Positions 17,719 to 24,729 of a stretch of 64,000 nucleotides of DNA are shown here, piece after piece (the stretch's first letter is position 1; each line of letters begins with the position of its first letter). The DNA is from JAJEEA01 sp965243615 (GTDB lineage Bacteria; Acidobacteriota; Vicinamibacteria; Vicinamibacterales; UBA8438), in NCBI GenBank assembly GCA_965243615.1, contig CBDEVO010000003.1:4960001-5024000 (forward strand), given 5' to 3'. The notes under the pieces were generated by a model, which did no database searches, was not told the DNA's origin, and saw only the letters and a program-made list of their open reading frames with translations. The translations under genes and the position numbers were made by a program.

Positions 17719-18143
17719 AACACGGGATGATGGCCGAACAGGAGCGGGTCGAGGGCGCGGTGGAGGATCTGCCAGGGTAGCCGCCGCTGATCGTCAACGA
17801 AGCACACGCATCGGCCGTCGTCGTCCATCCTGACCGTCACGTCGAAGCCGACCGGCTCGACAAGCCGCTCGCTCTCGACGCGGATCAACCCCTTCTCCAG
17901 CCGGAACCGGACCATGTACGGCGAGGCCGAACCGCTGCGGTGGCGGAGCACGGTGAACGTCGGCGGGTCGGTTCCTGGCGGCGACTGCCGGAAGTCAATC
18001 GCAGTCTCCGACCGCCCCTGGATCTGCTCGTTGCGTGTCTCGACGTTCACCTGGGCGAGCTCTCGCAGATCGTTGAAGATACGCCCGGCCGTGCAGTCGT
18101 GACGGGCGGACACCCAATCGAAGTCCGGTGATTTCGGGCTCAT
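17712..18143 (-). CDS. Passenger gene of the IS, unknown function
   Basis: 143 residues from ATG 18143, divergent from the transposase. The sequence is soluble and mixed (FDWVSARHDCTAGRIFNDL at the N-terminus, FTVLRHRSG, IRVESERLV, WQILHRALDPLLFG at the C-terminus). I do not recognise a domain. Similar small proteins beginning with a DFDWV-like motif are, to my recollection, encoded next to IS1595-type transposases, so it is probably part of the element rather than host cargo. Its stop lies inside the left terminal repeat. The start codon is 28 bases from the transposase -35 box, so the two genes share one control region. Confidence 0.7.
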   Translation of the reverse strand: MSPKSPDFDWVSARHDCTAGRIFNDLRELAQVNVETRNEQIQGRSETAIDFRQSPPGTDPPTFTVLRHRSGSASPYMVRFRLEKGLIRVESERLVEPVGFDVTVRMDDDGRCVCFVDDQRRLPWQILHRALDPLLFGHHPVFG

Positions 18144-18170
18144 TCCGCCAGCATATCACGCATTTTCCGC

Positions 18171-18199
18171 TTGACGCTAGCCGCGCAATTGGCTATAAT
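18171..18199 (+). promoter_or_regulatory. Near-consensus sigma-70 promoter for the transposase
   Basis: TTGACG (18171-18176), a 17-base spacer and a perfect TATAAT (18194-18199) lie 31 bases before the transposase ATG. This is by far the best promoter in the window and contrasts with the GC-rich host promoters, as expected for a horizontally moving element. Confidence 0.85.
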
Positions 18200-18229
18200 C
18201 CTCTTATAAATCAGAGAGGGATTGAGGCC

Positions 18230-19279
18230 ATGCACAACGCGCCCGGCAAGCACTACCGCAAGGGAATCTCGCTGCTCCAGATCACCGCGATGTTCCCCGA
18301 CAACGCGGCGGCCGAGCAGTGGTTCACGGCGACGCGCTGGCCGGACGGCCCCGCCTGCCCGCACTGCGGCTCCGACAACATCCTGACGATCAAGAACCGG
18401 AAGCCGCAGCCCTACCGCTGCCGGGACTGCCGGAAACACTTCTCGGTCAAGGTCGGGACGCTCATGGAGGGATCGAACCTCGGGCTCCGCATCTGGGCGA
18501 TCGCGTTCTACCTGCTGGCGACGGGCATCAAGGGCACGGCGAGCATGAAGCTCCACCGCGACCTCGGCGTGACTCAGAAGACGGCGTGGCACCTGGCGCA
18601 CCGCATCCGGGAAACGTGGCGCGGCAACGACGACGCGCCGTTCGAGGGGCCGGTCGAAGCCGACGAGTCCTACTTCGGCGGCAAGGCGAAGAACATGCAC
18701 GCCGACAAGCGGGCGAAGCTGACCGGGCGCGGCGGCGTTGACAAGGCGGCCGTCGCCGGTGTCCGGGACCGCGCCACCGGCAAGGTCCGCGCCCGCGTCG
18801 TGAAGCGCGTTGACGGCGCAACCCTCAAGCCGTTCGTCCGCACCGCCGCGCCGGGCGCGAAGGTCTACACCGACGAGGCCAGCGCCTACGACGGGCTCCC
18901 GGACCGCGAGAGCGTGAAGCACGGCGTCGGGCAGTACGTCGACGGGCAGGCGCACACCAACGGCCTGGAGTCCTTCTGGGGGCTCATGAAGCGCGGGTAC
19001 CACGGGACGTACCACCGGATGAGCGAGAAGCACCTGCCCCGGTACGTCGCCGAGTTCGAGGGACGGCACAACCAGCGGCCCCTCGACACCCCCCAACGTC
19101 GCCAACCGGACCATGTTCACCGGCGACAACCTGCCGGTGCTCCGAGGGTTCAACTCGGGGAGCGTCGATCTCGTGTACCTCGACCCGCCGTTCAACTCGA
19201 ATCAGGACTACGCCGCGCCCATCGGGAGCAAGGCTGCCGGCGCCGCGTTCAAGGACACGTGGACCCTGAGCGACGTTGA
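18230..19279 (+). CDS. IS1595-family transposase (ISXO2-like)
   Basis: 349 residues from ATG 18230. A zinc ribbon occupies residues about 42-73 (CPHCGS and YRCRDCRKHF). The DDE-type domain follows: first acid in EADESYFGGKAK (near residue 145), second in YTDEASAYDGL (near 213), and NGLESFWGLMKRGYHGTYH (near 246) supplies the third region. Residues to about RHNQRPLDT match the family; after that the frame enters about 60 Arg-rich residues that overlap the methyltransferase start (19113) in another phase. The normal C-terminal 15-20 residues therefore appear to have been replaced, probably by a small deletion that fused the two genes. A near-consensus promoter lies upstream. Confidence 0.88.
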   Translation: MHNAPGKHYRKGISLLQITAMFPDNAAAEQWFTATRWPDGPACPHCGSDNILTIKNRKPQPYRCRDCRKHFSVKVGTLMEGSNLGLRIWAIAFYLLATGIKGTASMKLHRDLGVTQKTAWHLAHRIRETWRGNDDAPFEGPVEADESYFGGKAKNMHADKRAKLTGRGGVDKAAVAGVRDRATGKVRARVVKRVDGATLKPFVRTAAPGAKVYTDEASAYDGLPDRESVKHGVGQYVDGQAHTNGLESFWGLMKRGYHGTYHRMSEKHLPRYVAEFEGRHNQRPLDTPQRRQPDHVHRRQPAGAPRVQLGERRSRVPRPAVQLESGLRRAHREQGCRRRVQGHVDPERR

Positions 19280-20303
19280 TGAGGCCTGGCACGGCGAGAT
19301 TGCCGACCGGGAGCCGAGCGTCTACGCGGCAATCGACGCTGCGGGCATCGTGCACGGACCGGGCATGCGATCCTATCTGATCATGATGGCCGTGCGCCTG
19401 TTGGAGATCCGGCGCGTCCTGAAGCCGGCCGGAAGCCTCTACCTGCACTGCGACTCTACCGCGAACGGCTACCTGCGGCTGCTGTGTGATGCTGTGTTCG
19501 GCCGGACGAACCTCGGGAACGAGATCATTTGGAGCTATCGCCGCTGGCCGTCGAAGATGCGCCACTTCCAGCGGATGCACGACGTGATTCTGAGGTACTG
19601 CGCGGGGCCGACACCGACATGGAATCAGGCGTTTGAGCCGCCGTCGGAGAGCTTCAAGCGACGGTTCAAGGGTCGGGCGAACGTGCTCGATCCGGGCGCG
19701 ACGAAGAAACGGCCGGCCGACCACGACACGCCGGGGCTTCCGATGCGCGACGTGTGGAGCCTCAGTATCATCGCACCCGCGTCGAAGGAGCGGACCGGCT
19801 ACCCGACCCAGAAGCCGCTCGCGTTGCTCGACCGAATCATCGAAGCGAGCAGCAACCCCGGCGACGTGGTACTCGACCCGTTCTGTGGCTGCGCCACGGC
19901 TTGCGTATCGGCGGACAGCCTCAACCGCCAGTGGATCGGCATCGACCTCTCGCCGTTGGCGGGGAAGCTGGTAGAGTCGCGTCTACGCGAGGAGAAGCGG
20001 CTGTTCGCGGAGATCCACCACCGGACGGATGTTCCGCGGCGGACGGACCAGGGGAAGCTGCCGAACTACCGGACGCACCGGCACACGCTCTACGGCCGCC
20101 AGGAGGGGCACTGCGCGGGCTGCCGGGTGCTGTTCCCGTTCCGCAACCTGACCGTGGATCACGTCGTGGCGCGGGCGAAGGGCGGGACGGACGCGCTGGA
20201 GAATCTGCAACTGCTGTGCGGGGCGTGCAACTCCACGAAGGGCACGGGCTCGCAGGCGGCGCTACTGGCGACGCTACGACAACGCGGCATCTTGGAGGGC
20301 TGA
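19113..20303 (+). CDS. Beta-class DNA methyltransferase fused to an HNH nuclease domain
   Basis: 396 residues from ATG 19113. The catalytic motif IV DPPF is at residues 24-27 (VDLVYLDPPFNSN), and the AdoMet-binding motif I (VVLDPFCGCATAC) comes later near residue 254, preceded by the TGYPTQKPLALLDRII motif. This order is that of beta-class N6-adenine/N4-cytosine methyltransferases. The C-terminal 65 residues form an HNH domain: CAGC, TVDHVVARAKGG, LCGACNSTKGT, with two CXXC zinc pairs. One polypeptide could thus both methylate and cut DNA, or the HNH part could act in transposition. It is carried inside the IS and its 5' end overlaps the transposase frame. Site specificity is unknown. Confidence 0.9.
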   Translation: MFTGDNLPVLRGFNSGSVDLVYLDPPFNSNQDYAAPIGSKAAGAAFKDTWTLSDVDEAWHGEIADREPSVYAAIDAAGIVHGPGMRSYLIMMAVRLLEIRRVLKPAGSLYLHCDSTANGYLRLLCDAVFGRTNLGNEIIWSYRRWPSKMRHFQRMHDVILRYCAGPTPTWNQAFEPPSESFKRRFKGRANVLDPGATKKRPADHDTPGLPMRDVWSLSIIAPASKERTGYPTQKPLALLDRIIEASSNPGDVVLDPFCGCATACVSADSLNRQWIGIDLSPLAGKLVESRLREEKRLFAEIHHRTDVPRRTDQGKLPNYRTHRHTLYGRQEGHCAGCRVLFPFRNLTVDHVVARAKGGTDALENLQLLCGACNSTKGTGSQAALLATLRQRGILEG

Positions 20304-20306
20304 CCG

Positions 20307-20504
20307 ATGGCGACGAAACCCAAGGCGACGGCGAGTCAGAAGCGCGGGCGCGGCCGGCCGGTGGAACTCAGCATGCCGGAGCCGATACCCGACACGCCGG
20401 AGAACATCGCGCGGGCATGCATGGTAGCCCCGCCAAAGCGGTCGTGGGACTACATGCGCGGGCACGGCCCCGGCCGCCGCTCCGCGAAGCCGCGCAGGGG
20501 CTGA
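20307..20504 (+). CDS. Small basic passenger protein of the IS
   Basis: 65 residues, ATG 20307 three bases after the methyltransferase-HNH stop, so probably co-transcribed. It is basic with an N-terminal AT-hook-like RGRGRPVEL and a central PEPIPDTPENIARACM, followed by APPKRSWDYM. The TPENIAR-containing small protein is familiar to me as a companion of IS1595-like transposases, but its function is unknown. An AT-hook-like patch suggests DNA contact (inference). Confidence 0.65.
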   Translation: MATKPKATASQKRGRGRPVELSMPEPIPDTPENIARACMVAPPKRSWDYMRGHGPGRRSAKPRRG

Positions 20505-20513
20505 CCGGCCCGC

Positions 20514-20537
20514 TGGCTAAAACCGTATATAATTCCC
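20514..20537 (-). repeat. Right terminal inverted repeat of the IS1595-type element
   Basis: It reads TGGCTAAAACCGTATATAA and then TTCCC on the plus strand. It is the reverse complement of 17695-17718 with one mismatch and is followed by the second copy of CAAGCGAG. Confidence 0.88.
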
Positions 20538-20545
20538 CAAGCGAG
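20538..20545. repeat. Right 8-bp target-site duplication (CAAGCGAG)
   Basis: Second copy of the octamer found at 17687-17694. Together the copies fix the element ends and show a simple insertion. Confidence 0.88.
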
Positions 20546-20618
20546 CGGCATCGCCCGCATGACGCCGACCGACATCGACGCGCTGGTCACCCGCACGCGT
20601 CGTTCTCGGCCCCGTTGA
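20546..20618 (+). pseudogene. Antitoxin, 3' part displaced by IS
   Basis: This short stretch encodes, in the phase of the antitoxin at 17489, GIARMTPTDIDALVTRTRRS followed by RPR and a stop at 20616-20618. It is the natural C-terminus of the Phd-like antitoxin; the codons join through the target duplication as QAS-GIARM. It has no start codon of its own suited to expression, except an internal ATG. Confidence 0.82.
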
Positions 20619-20627
20619 GCGGGGGGG

Positions 20628-21038
20628 ATGCAGGTCGTCCTCGACACGAACGTCCTCGTGTCCGGGTTGCTCTCCGCTACCGGTTCGCCGGGCCGAATCG
20701 TCGAGGCGGCGCTGGCCGGGCACGTTCAGCTCGTCTTCGACATCGCGATTCGTCGAGAGTACGAAGACGTACTCCGCAGGCCGGAGTTGGCGTCGCCTCC
20801 GGGTCGCGTTGACGATCTCTTCGCGACCATCGACGAATTCGGCCAGCGAGTGGCGGTGGTGCCATCATGGTCGACCGAGCTGCCCGATCCGAACGACGGG
20901 ATGTTTCTCGCGGTTGCTGCGGCGACCGAGAACGTCCTTGTGACCGGCAACACACGTCATTTTCCACAACGTTGCCGTGCCGGGGTCGTAGTTCTCACGC
21001 CGCGGCAGTTCATCGACCGCCTCAGCCGTCACCCTTGA
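20628..21038 (+). CDS. PIN-domain toxin (putative toxin-antitoxin toxin, COG1569 type)
   Basis: 136 residues from ATG 20628, behind a purine-rich GCGGGGGGG leader and nine bases after the antitoxin stop. The PIN ribonuclease motifs are intact: LDTNVLVSGLL (first Asp), IRREYEDVLRR (Glu), DPNDGMFLAVAAATE (third Asp) and LVTGNTRHFP. Such toxins cleave RNA and are normally held by the upstream antitoxin. Here the antitoxin is cut by the IS while the toxin stays intact. Expression may now depend on the element or be silent. Genuine retention of an active toxin without its neutralising C-terminus would be surprising. Confidence 0.85.
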   Translation: MQVVLDTNVLVSGLLSATGSPGRIVEAALAGHVQLVFDIAIRREYEDVLRRPELASPPGRVDDLFATIDEFGQRVAVVPSWSTELPDPNDGMFLAVAAATENVLVTGNTRHFPQRCRAGVVVLTPRQFIDRLSRHP

Positions 21039-21146
21039 AGGTGAGCCGCGAGCCGCCGGACGTTACTCGCGCCGCGGTTCCTCATTCGACATGCGGGGGC
21101 AGCTTCTCCCCCCGCAGTCGAAAACCGGATCGCCGACACCTTGGCG

Positions 21147-21500
21147 TCATCGTTTCCAGCTCCGCGCCCCCGTCGCCGCGTACGCCTCGGCGAGCGCCGA
21201 ACGCAGCTCCAGCAGATGCACGAGCCTGACCGGCGTCTCCCCGACTCCCAGGACCGCATCCGTCCAGGCGAACCGTGGCCGCCCCGCTGGCGCCCACGGG
21301 CGTCAATGCGCCTCCGCAGCTCCGTGAAGTGGACCGCTCTGACCGGCGTCACCCCGGGCACGAGCGGGTCGTCGGTGAAGGTCCCCGTCGCGGCCCGCGG
21401 TAACCGTGACCCTGAACGTCTGGATCGCGCTCAGGCCGAGGGGGTCGGTGGCCGTCACGGTGGCCGTCGCCGTCCCCGTCGCCACCGGCGTCACCATCAC
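21147..21500 (-). pseudogene. Frameshifted remnant of a secreted Ig-like / VRAVHxTELR-repeat protein
   Basis: On the minus strand, in changing phases, one sees an Ig-like strand pattern (VATGTATATVTATDPLGLS, QTFRVTVTAG), then TFTDDPLVPGVTPVRAVHFTEL, then FAWTDAVLGVGETPVRLVHLLELRSALAEAY and a stop at 21147. The GVTPVRAVHxTELR unit is a common C-terminal repeat of acidobacterial surface proteins. At least two frameshifts separate the pieces and there is no start, so this is a decayed 3' end. Confidence 0.6.
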
Positions 21501-21539
21501 CGTGCTTCCCCGAGGCGGCCGTCGCGTGGTGGGACAATT

Positions 21540-21880
21540 GGGTGGACGACGCGGCGGTGACCCCTCGTCGCACCCCGGCCGAGTCGTGGAGCATGACCGA
21601 GAGCAGCGCCCGGTCCCGGAGCCCGGCCGGCGCGCCCGTGTCGATCCACTCGAGGAACTTCCTCGCCTCCGCCGGCGAGAGGACCTGCGTCGCGCCCTTG
21701 GTGACGACGTGCTTCGGCCCCCGGACGGCCGCGGCGGGGTTCACGGTGAGGACCTGGCTGACGCCCAGCCAGTCGCCGAGCATGCGGATCGCGGCCAGAG
21801 GAGCCACCGGGGCTTCGCGGGCACCGTCGAGGTCCCTCAGCGGCAGGTGGCCGCCGGGCCGGCGGGCAGCGGCATGCACG
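21540..21880 (-). pseudogene. Tyrosine recombinase/integrase fragment
   Basis: About 100 codons on the minus strand encode the end of the SAM-like N-terminal domain (LAAIRMLGDWLGVSQVL, VNPAAAVRGPKHVVTKG) and the beginning of the catalytic domain (LSPAEARKFLEWIDTG, GLRDRALLSVML). The catalytic Arg/His/Tyr region is missing and the frame continues into unrelated sequence. It is a relic of an integrase, adjacent to other relics between the PIN toxin and the ISNCY pair. Confidence 0.65.
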
Positions 21881-21899
21881 GGTTCGCGCGGGCGACATC

Positions 21900-22354
21900 G
21901 GCCGGGACGTCGACCCGCCGTCGGACGCGCCTGTGGCCCCGCTTGGCCGGTTGTGCGTCCGCCTCGACATCGGGCGCGGCGGCTCGCCGGTCGCGGCCAC
22001 GGCAACGAGTCCCAGGCGGTCGCCCCCGAGCGCGGCCGCCTCGCCGCCGTGACCGCCGGGATCCTCTTCATTGTTGGGGATGCGCCGGGGCGAGGTGAGC
22101 GCGCTGAGGTCGATGTCGACGCGACGATGAAGCGAGGGCGGGGCAGTCCTGGAGTCCGCCCCCCGGGCGCGTCGTAGCTGCCCCACGATGCGATGGAGCG
22201 ACCACGGCGCCCAGTCGGAACGCGCGTCGGCGGGCAGACTGGCGACGACCGCGGGGTAGCTCATCGACCTGCGGCCCGACGCCAAGCAGAGAACCACCAC
22301 CCCTGAGTTCTGAGCAGCCACTTCGGCGATTCGGGTGATGACCTGCATGGTCAT
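21900..22354 (-). other. Weak open frame, possible hypothetical gene
   Basis: An open frame from ATG 22354 (after AAAGGG) begins MTMQVITRIAEVAAQNSGVV and stays plausible for about 90 codons before becoming Arg/Pro-rich and running into the integrase relic. No domain is recognised. It could be a small real gene with a degraded 3' end, or chance. Confidence 0.25.
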
Positions 22355-22410
22355 CCCTTTGCCGTCGGTGATCGATGAAATCCACTCCAGCAATGTGCTA
22401 CCGTAATTTG

Positions 22411-22924
22411 ATGACTCTCGACTACATCGATGACATCTGCCTCTACTCAGACAAGTTCCCTCTGCCCAACACGCATGCACTCACGTCTCTCAGGATGGGA
22501 CTTCACGCGCTAGCCCAAGGCGTCCGTGCGGCCGAGATAGTAGAAACCTCCGAACTAGAGCGAGACTCACACCGTAGCGGGCTTCGGGGCGCATTGAAGA
22601 ACGCGGGAATTGATGTCGACACGGTTGACTTCAACACCATCACCAGTTGGAACCTGTCGCCCAGGAGGCACCTGATTACCAACCACTTCAACTGGTTCTC
22701 AGTGTCACTCATTGATTACCTGCGCTTGGTGAAACTAGTTGACTTGGCTCACCGGAAGGACTGGACAACCGTACGAAAACTCAAAGACAACAGTAAGTTC
22801 GTCGCTACTCAAGGTCATCGCTATGCCAGGAGAGTGGCTCCACACGTGTATGCGTGGCGAGACAAAATCGGAGCACACCGCGCCATCACCGCACCACACA
22901 AGGATACGCTTGCTATGCTAATTA
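22411..22924 (+). pseudogene. Low-GC hypothetical gene, 5' part split by tandem IS
   Basis: From ATG 22411 (earlier in-frame ATGs at 22375 and 22393 are possible) the frame encodes about 171 residues (MTLDYIDDICLYSDKFPLP, HFNWFSVSLIDYLRLVKL, WDKIGAH-like RDKIGAHRAIT) and is cut at TAATTA by the first ISNCY element. Its continuation is at 26499-26662. Base composition is near 50% GC against about 70% around it, so it came by transfer. Rejoined, it is about 225 residues. I do not recognise the family. Confidence 0.7.
22919..22924. repeat. TAATTA target copy 1
   Basis: Palindromic hexamer at the left end of the first ISNCY element. Identical copies lie between the two elements (24707-24712) and after the second (26493-26498). 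Confidence 0.8.
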
Positions 22925-24706
22925 GTGTCCGCCAGAAAACCGTAACCGCTTCATTCTACGGGAGTTGTGCTTGATTCAAGTGGCGAAGATTGCCGAAAAG
23001 TCGTATTCTTGCCGGTGATCTCGCCGGTGATCTCGCGCTGCCGGCCGCCTTCGAGTGAGATCTTCGCGACATCGACCGCCATGAGAGAAGTTCACAGACG
23101 ACAGTTCCGGCTCGGCGAGGTGCCCATCGAGCAGATCTGGCTCGACCCCAAGTCGCGGGACGACATCCCGGCGGTGTTGAAGGGGCTTCAGCACATCTGG
23201 TCGGACGAGGCGCTTCGGGCGCGGCTGTTCGCGCTGCTGAAGGAGCATGTTCAGCCGGAGGTGGACCATGCGGTCGGGCGTCCGGGGATGGCCTTGTGGC
23301 CGGTCCTGGTGTTGGGGGTCCTCAAGCAGGGCCTGGGCTGCGACTTCGACCGTCTTCACGACCTCGCGAACAATCACGGGAAGGTGCGGGCGTTCCTGGG
23401 ACACGGCGACTTCGGCGACGAGACGCATTACGAGTGTCAGACGATCCGGGACAACGTGTCGTTGCTGACGCCGGAGCTGTTGTCGGCGGTGGGGCAACTG
23501 GTGGTGGAGAGCGGCCACAAGGTCGCAAAAAAAAAGCCTGGCGAGCCATTGCGCGGGCGGTGTGACTCGTTCGTGGTGGAGACGGACGTGCACTACCCGA
23601 CGGACGTGAATCTGTTGTGGGACGCGATGCGGTGTCTGATTCGGGAGACGGGTCGGGCGGCGGCGAAGCATGCGGTCGGCGGTTGGCGCCAGTGGCGTCA
23701 TCTGTCGAGGGAGGTCCGGAAGCTGTTCAACGGGGTGCGTTCCACGCGTCGGGCGAAGCGGCGTCCGGAGCGGGTTGAGGCGTATGTGGAGCGCTGCCGT
23801 GGACTGGTCGAGCGGGCGGTCGCGACCGTCGACACGCTTGGGGAGGAGGGGGTCGCGGCAAGCACCTGCCAATCCATCCGAGGCTTCATCGCGCATGCCC
23901 GGCGGCAGCTCGACCAGGTCGAGCGCCGTCTGTTGCGGGATGAGACGATTCCTCACGGGGAGAAGGTCTTCTCGATCTTCAAGGAACACACACGCTGGAT
24001 TTCGAAGGGCAAGGCGGGCACGCCGGTCGAGCTCGGGGTTCCTGTCGCTCTCATCGAGGACCAGCATCAGTTCATCCTTCACCACCGGATCCTGTGGCAG
24101 GGTGAGGACGTGGACGTGGCGGTGCCGATGGTGGAGGAAGCGCAGGCCCTGTATCCGGCGCTGCGGGCCTGCAGCTTCGACCGGGGTTTTCACAGCCCCA
24201 CGAACCGGGTGCGACTCGACGCCTTGCTGGACGTCAACGCCCTGCCCGGCAGCGGCTATCTTTCGAAAGCGAACCGGGAGCGGGAATCGGAAGAGTCGTT
24301 TGTGTCGGCGCGGCGTGCGCATCCAGCGATCGAGTCGGCGATCAACGGATTGGAGCATCGGGGGCTCGACCGCGTCCGCAGCCATGGTGCTGACGGTTTT
24401 GCACGTGCGGTTGCACTGTCGGTACTGGCCGCCAATCTGCATCGCATCGGGTTGCTCCTACAGAAGCGGGAGCGCAAACGACTGCGATGGGCCGCCTGAC
24501 GAACCGTTTTGCGCGTCGGACTTCCGGAGTGCAGGTCGAGGGCCGGCAGGTCTTCCTGTCTGTGAACACCGCGGGGCGGCCCTGATTTGATGGCCGGATG
24601 CCCCCGCGGCACCGCCCAGCGCCTCCCCGAACGGCGAAAACCACGTCACGAGCGCGCTGTATCGGTCGCAATTCCCACCCGCCGGAAGGGGTTTTCTGGC
24701 CGACAC
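22925..24706 (+). mobile_element. ISNCY-type insertion sequence, copy 1 (1782 bp)
   Basis: The ends are 17-base inverted repeats starting GTGTC-CGCCAGAAAACC on the left and the complement of GTGTC-GGCCAGAAAACC on the right, with TAATTA on both sides. It encodes one transposase (23081-24499). The transposase resembles those filed as ISNCY (IS1202/ISDol1-like); the subgroup is uncertain. It sits head-to-tail with copy 2. Confidence 0.85.
23081..24499 (+). CDS. ISNCY-type transposase, copy 1
   Basis: 472 residues from ATG 23081 (MREVHRRQFRLGEVPIEQI). The frame is open upstream but that part overlaps the IS end. Probable catalytic acids lie in RCDSFVVETDVHYPTD and SFDRGFHSP, and the C-terminus AIESAINGLEHRGLDR contributes the last acid of a DDE-type site (assignment by pattern). 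An A9 run at 23527-23535 (codons for AKKK) could promote transcriptional slippage. In the alternative frame reached there, translation ends at 23565, giving a product of about 161 residues. The gene has moderate GC and no partner ORF. Confidence 0.85.
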   Translation: MREVHRRQFRLGEVPIEQIWLDPKSRDDIPAVLKGLQHIWSDEALRARLFALLKEHVQPEVDHAVGRPGMALWPVLVLGVLKQGLGCDFDRLHDLANNHGKVRAFLGHGDFGDETHYECQTIRDNVSLLTPELLSAVGQLVVESGHKVAKKKPGEPLRGRCDSFVVETDVHYPTDVNLLWDAMRCLIRETGRAAAKHAVGGWRQWRHLSREVRKLFNGVRSTRRAKRRPERVEAYVERCRGLVERAVATVDTLGEEGVAASTCQSIRGFIAHARRQLDQVERRLLRDETIPHGEKVFSIFKEHTRWISKGKAGTPVELGVPVALIEDQHQFILHHRILWQGEDVDVAVPMVEEAQALYPALRACSFDRGFHSPTNRVRLDALLDVNALPGSGYLSKANRERESEESFVSARRAHPAIESAINGLEHRGLDRVRSHGADGFARAVALSVLAANLHRIGLLLQKRERKRLRWAA

Positions 24707-24729
24707 TAATTAGTGTCCGCCAGAAAACC
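24690..24729. repeat. 40-bp near-perfect palindrome at the IS-IS junction
   Basis: The right end of copy 1, TAATTA and the left end of copy 2 together form two 17-base arms (one mismatch) around a palindromic hexamer. Such abutted ends can form a cruciform. Confidence 0.8.
24707..24712. repeat. TAATTA target copy 2 (shared junction)
   Basis: Single hexamer separating the two ISNCY elements; it serves both as right flank of copy 1 and left flank of copy 2. Confidence 0.8.

Larger units (their letters stand above)
17695..20537 (+). mobile_element. IS1595-type element with methyltransferase-HNH passenger, 2843 bp
   Basis: The borders are defined by 24-base terminal inverted repeats (one mismatch) flanked by an 8-base direct repeat. 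It contains an ISXO2/IS1595-like transposase (18230-19279), a divergent small gene (17712-18143), a methyltransferase-HNH fusion (19113-20303) and a 65-codon gene (20307-20504). IS1595 is an established family with zinc-ribbon plus DDE-type transposases, and some members are known to carry passenger genes. The element lies in the antitoxin gene of a PIN toxin locus. The frame overlap between transposase and methyltransferase suggests a small internal deletion. Transposition competence is unknown. Confidence 0.9.
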
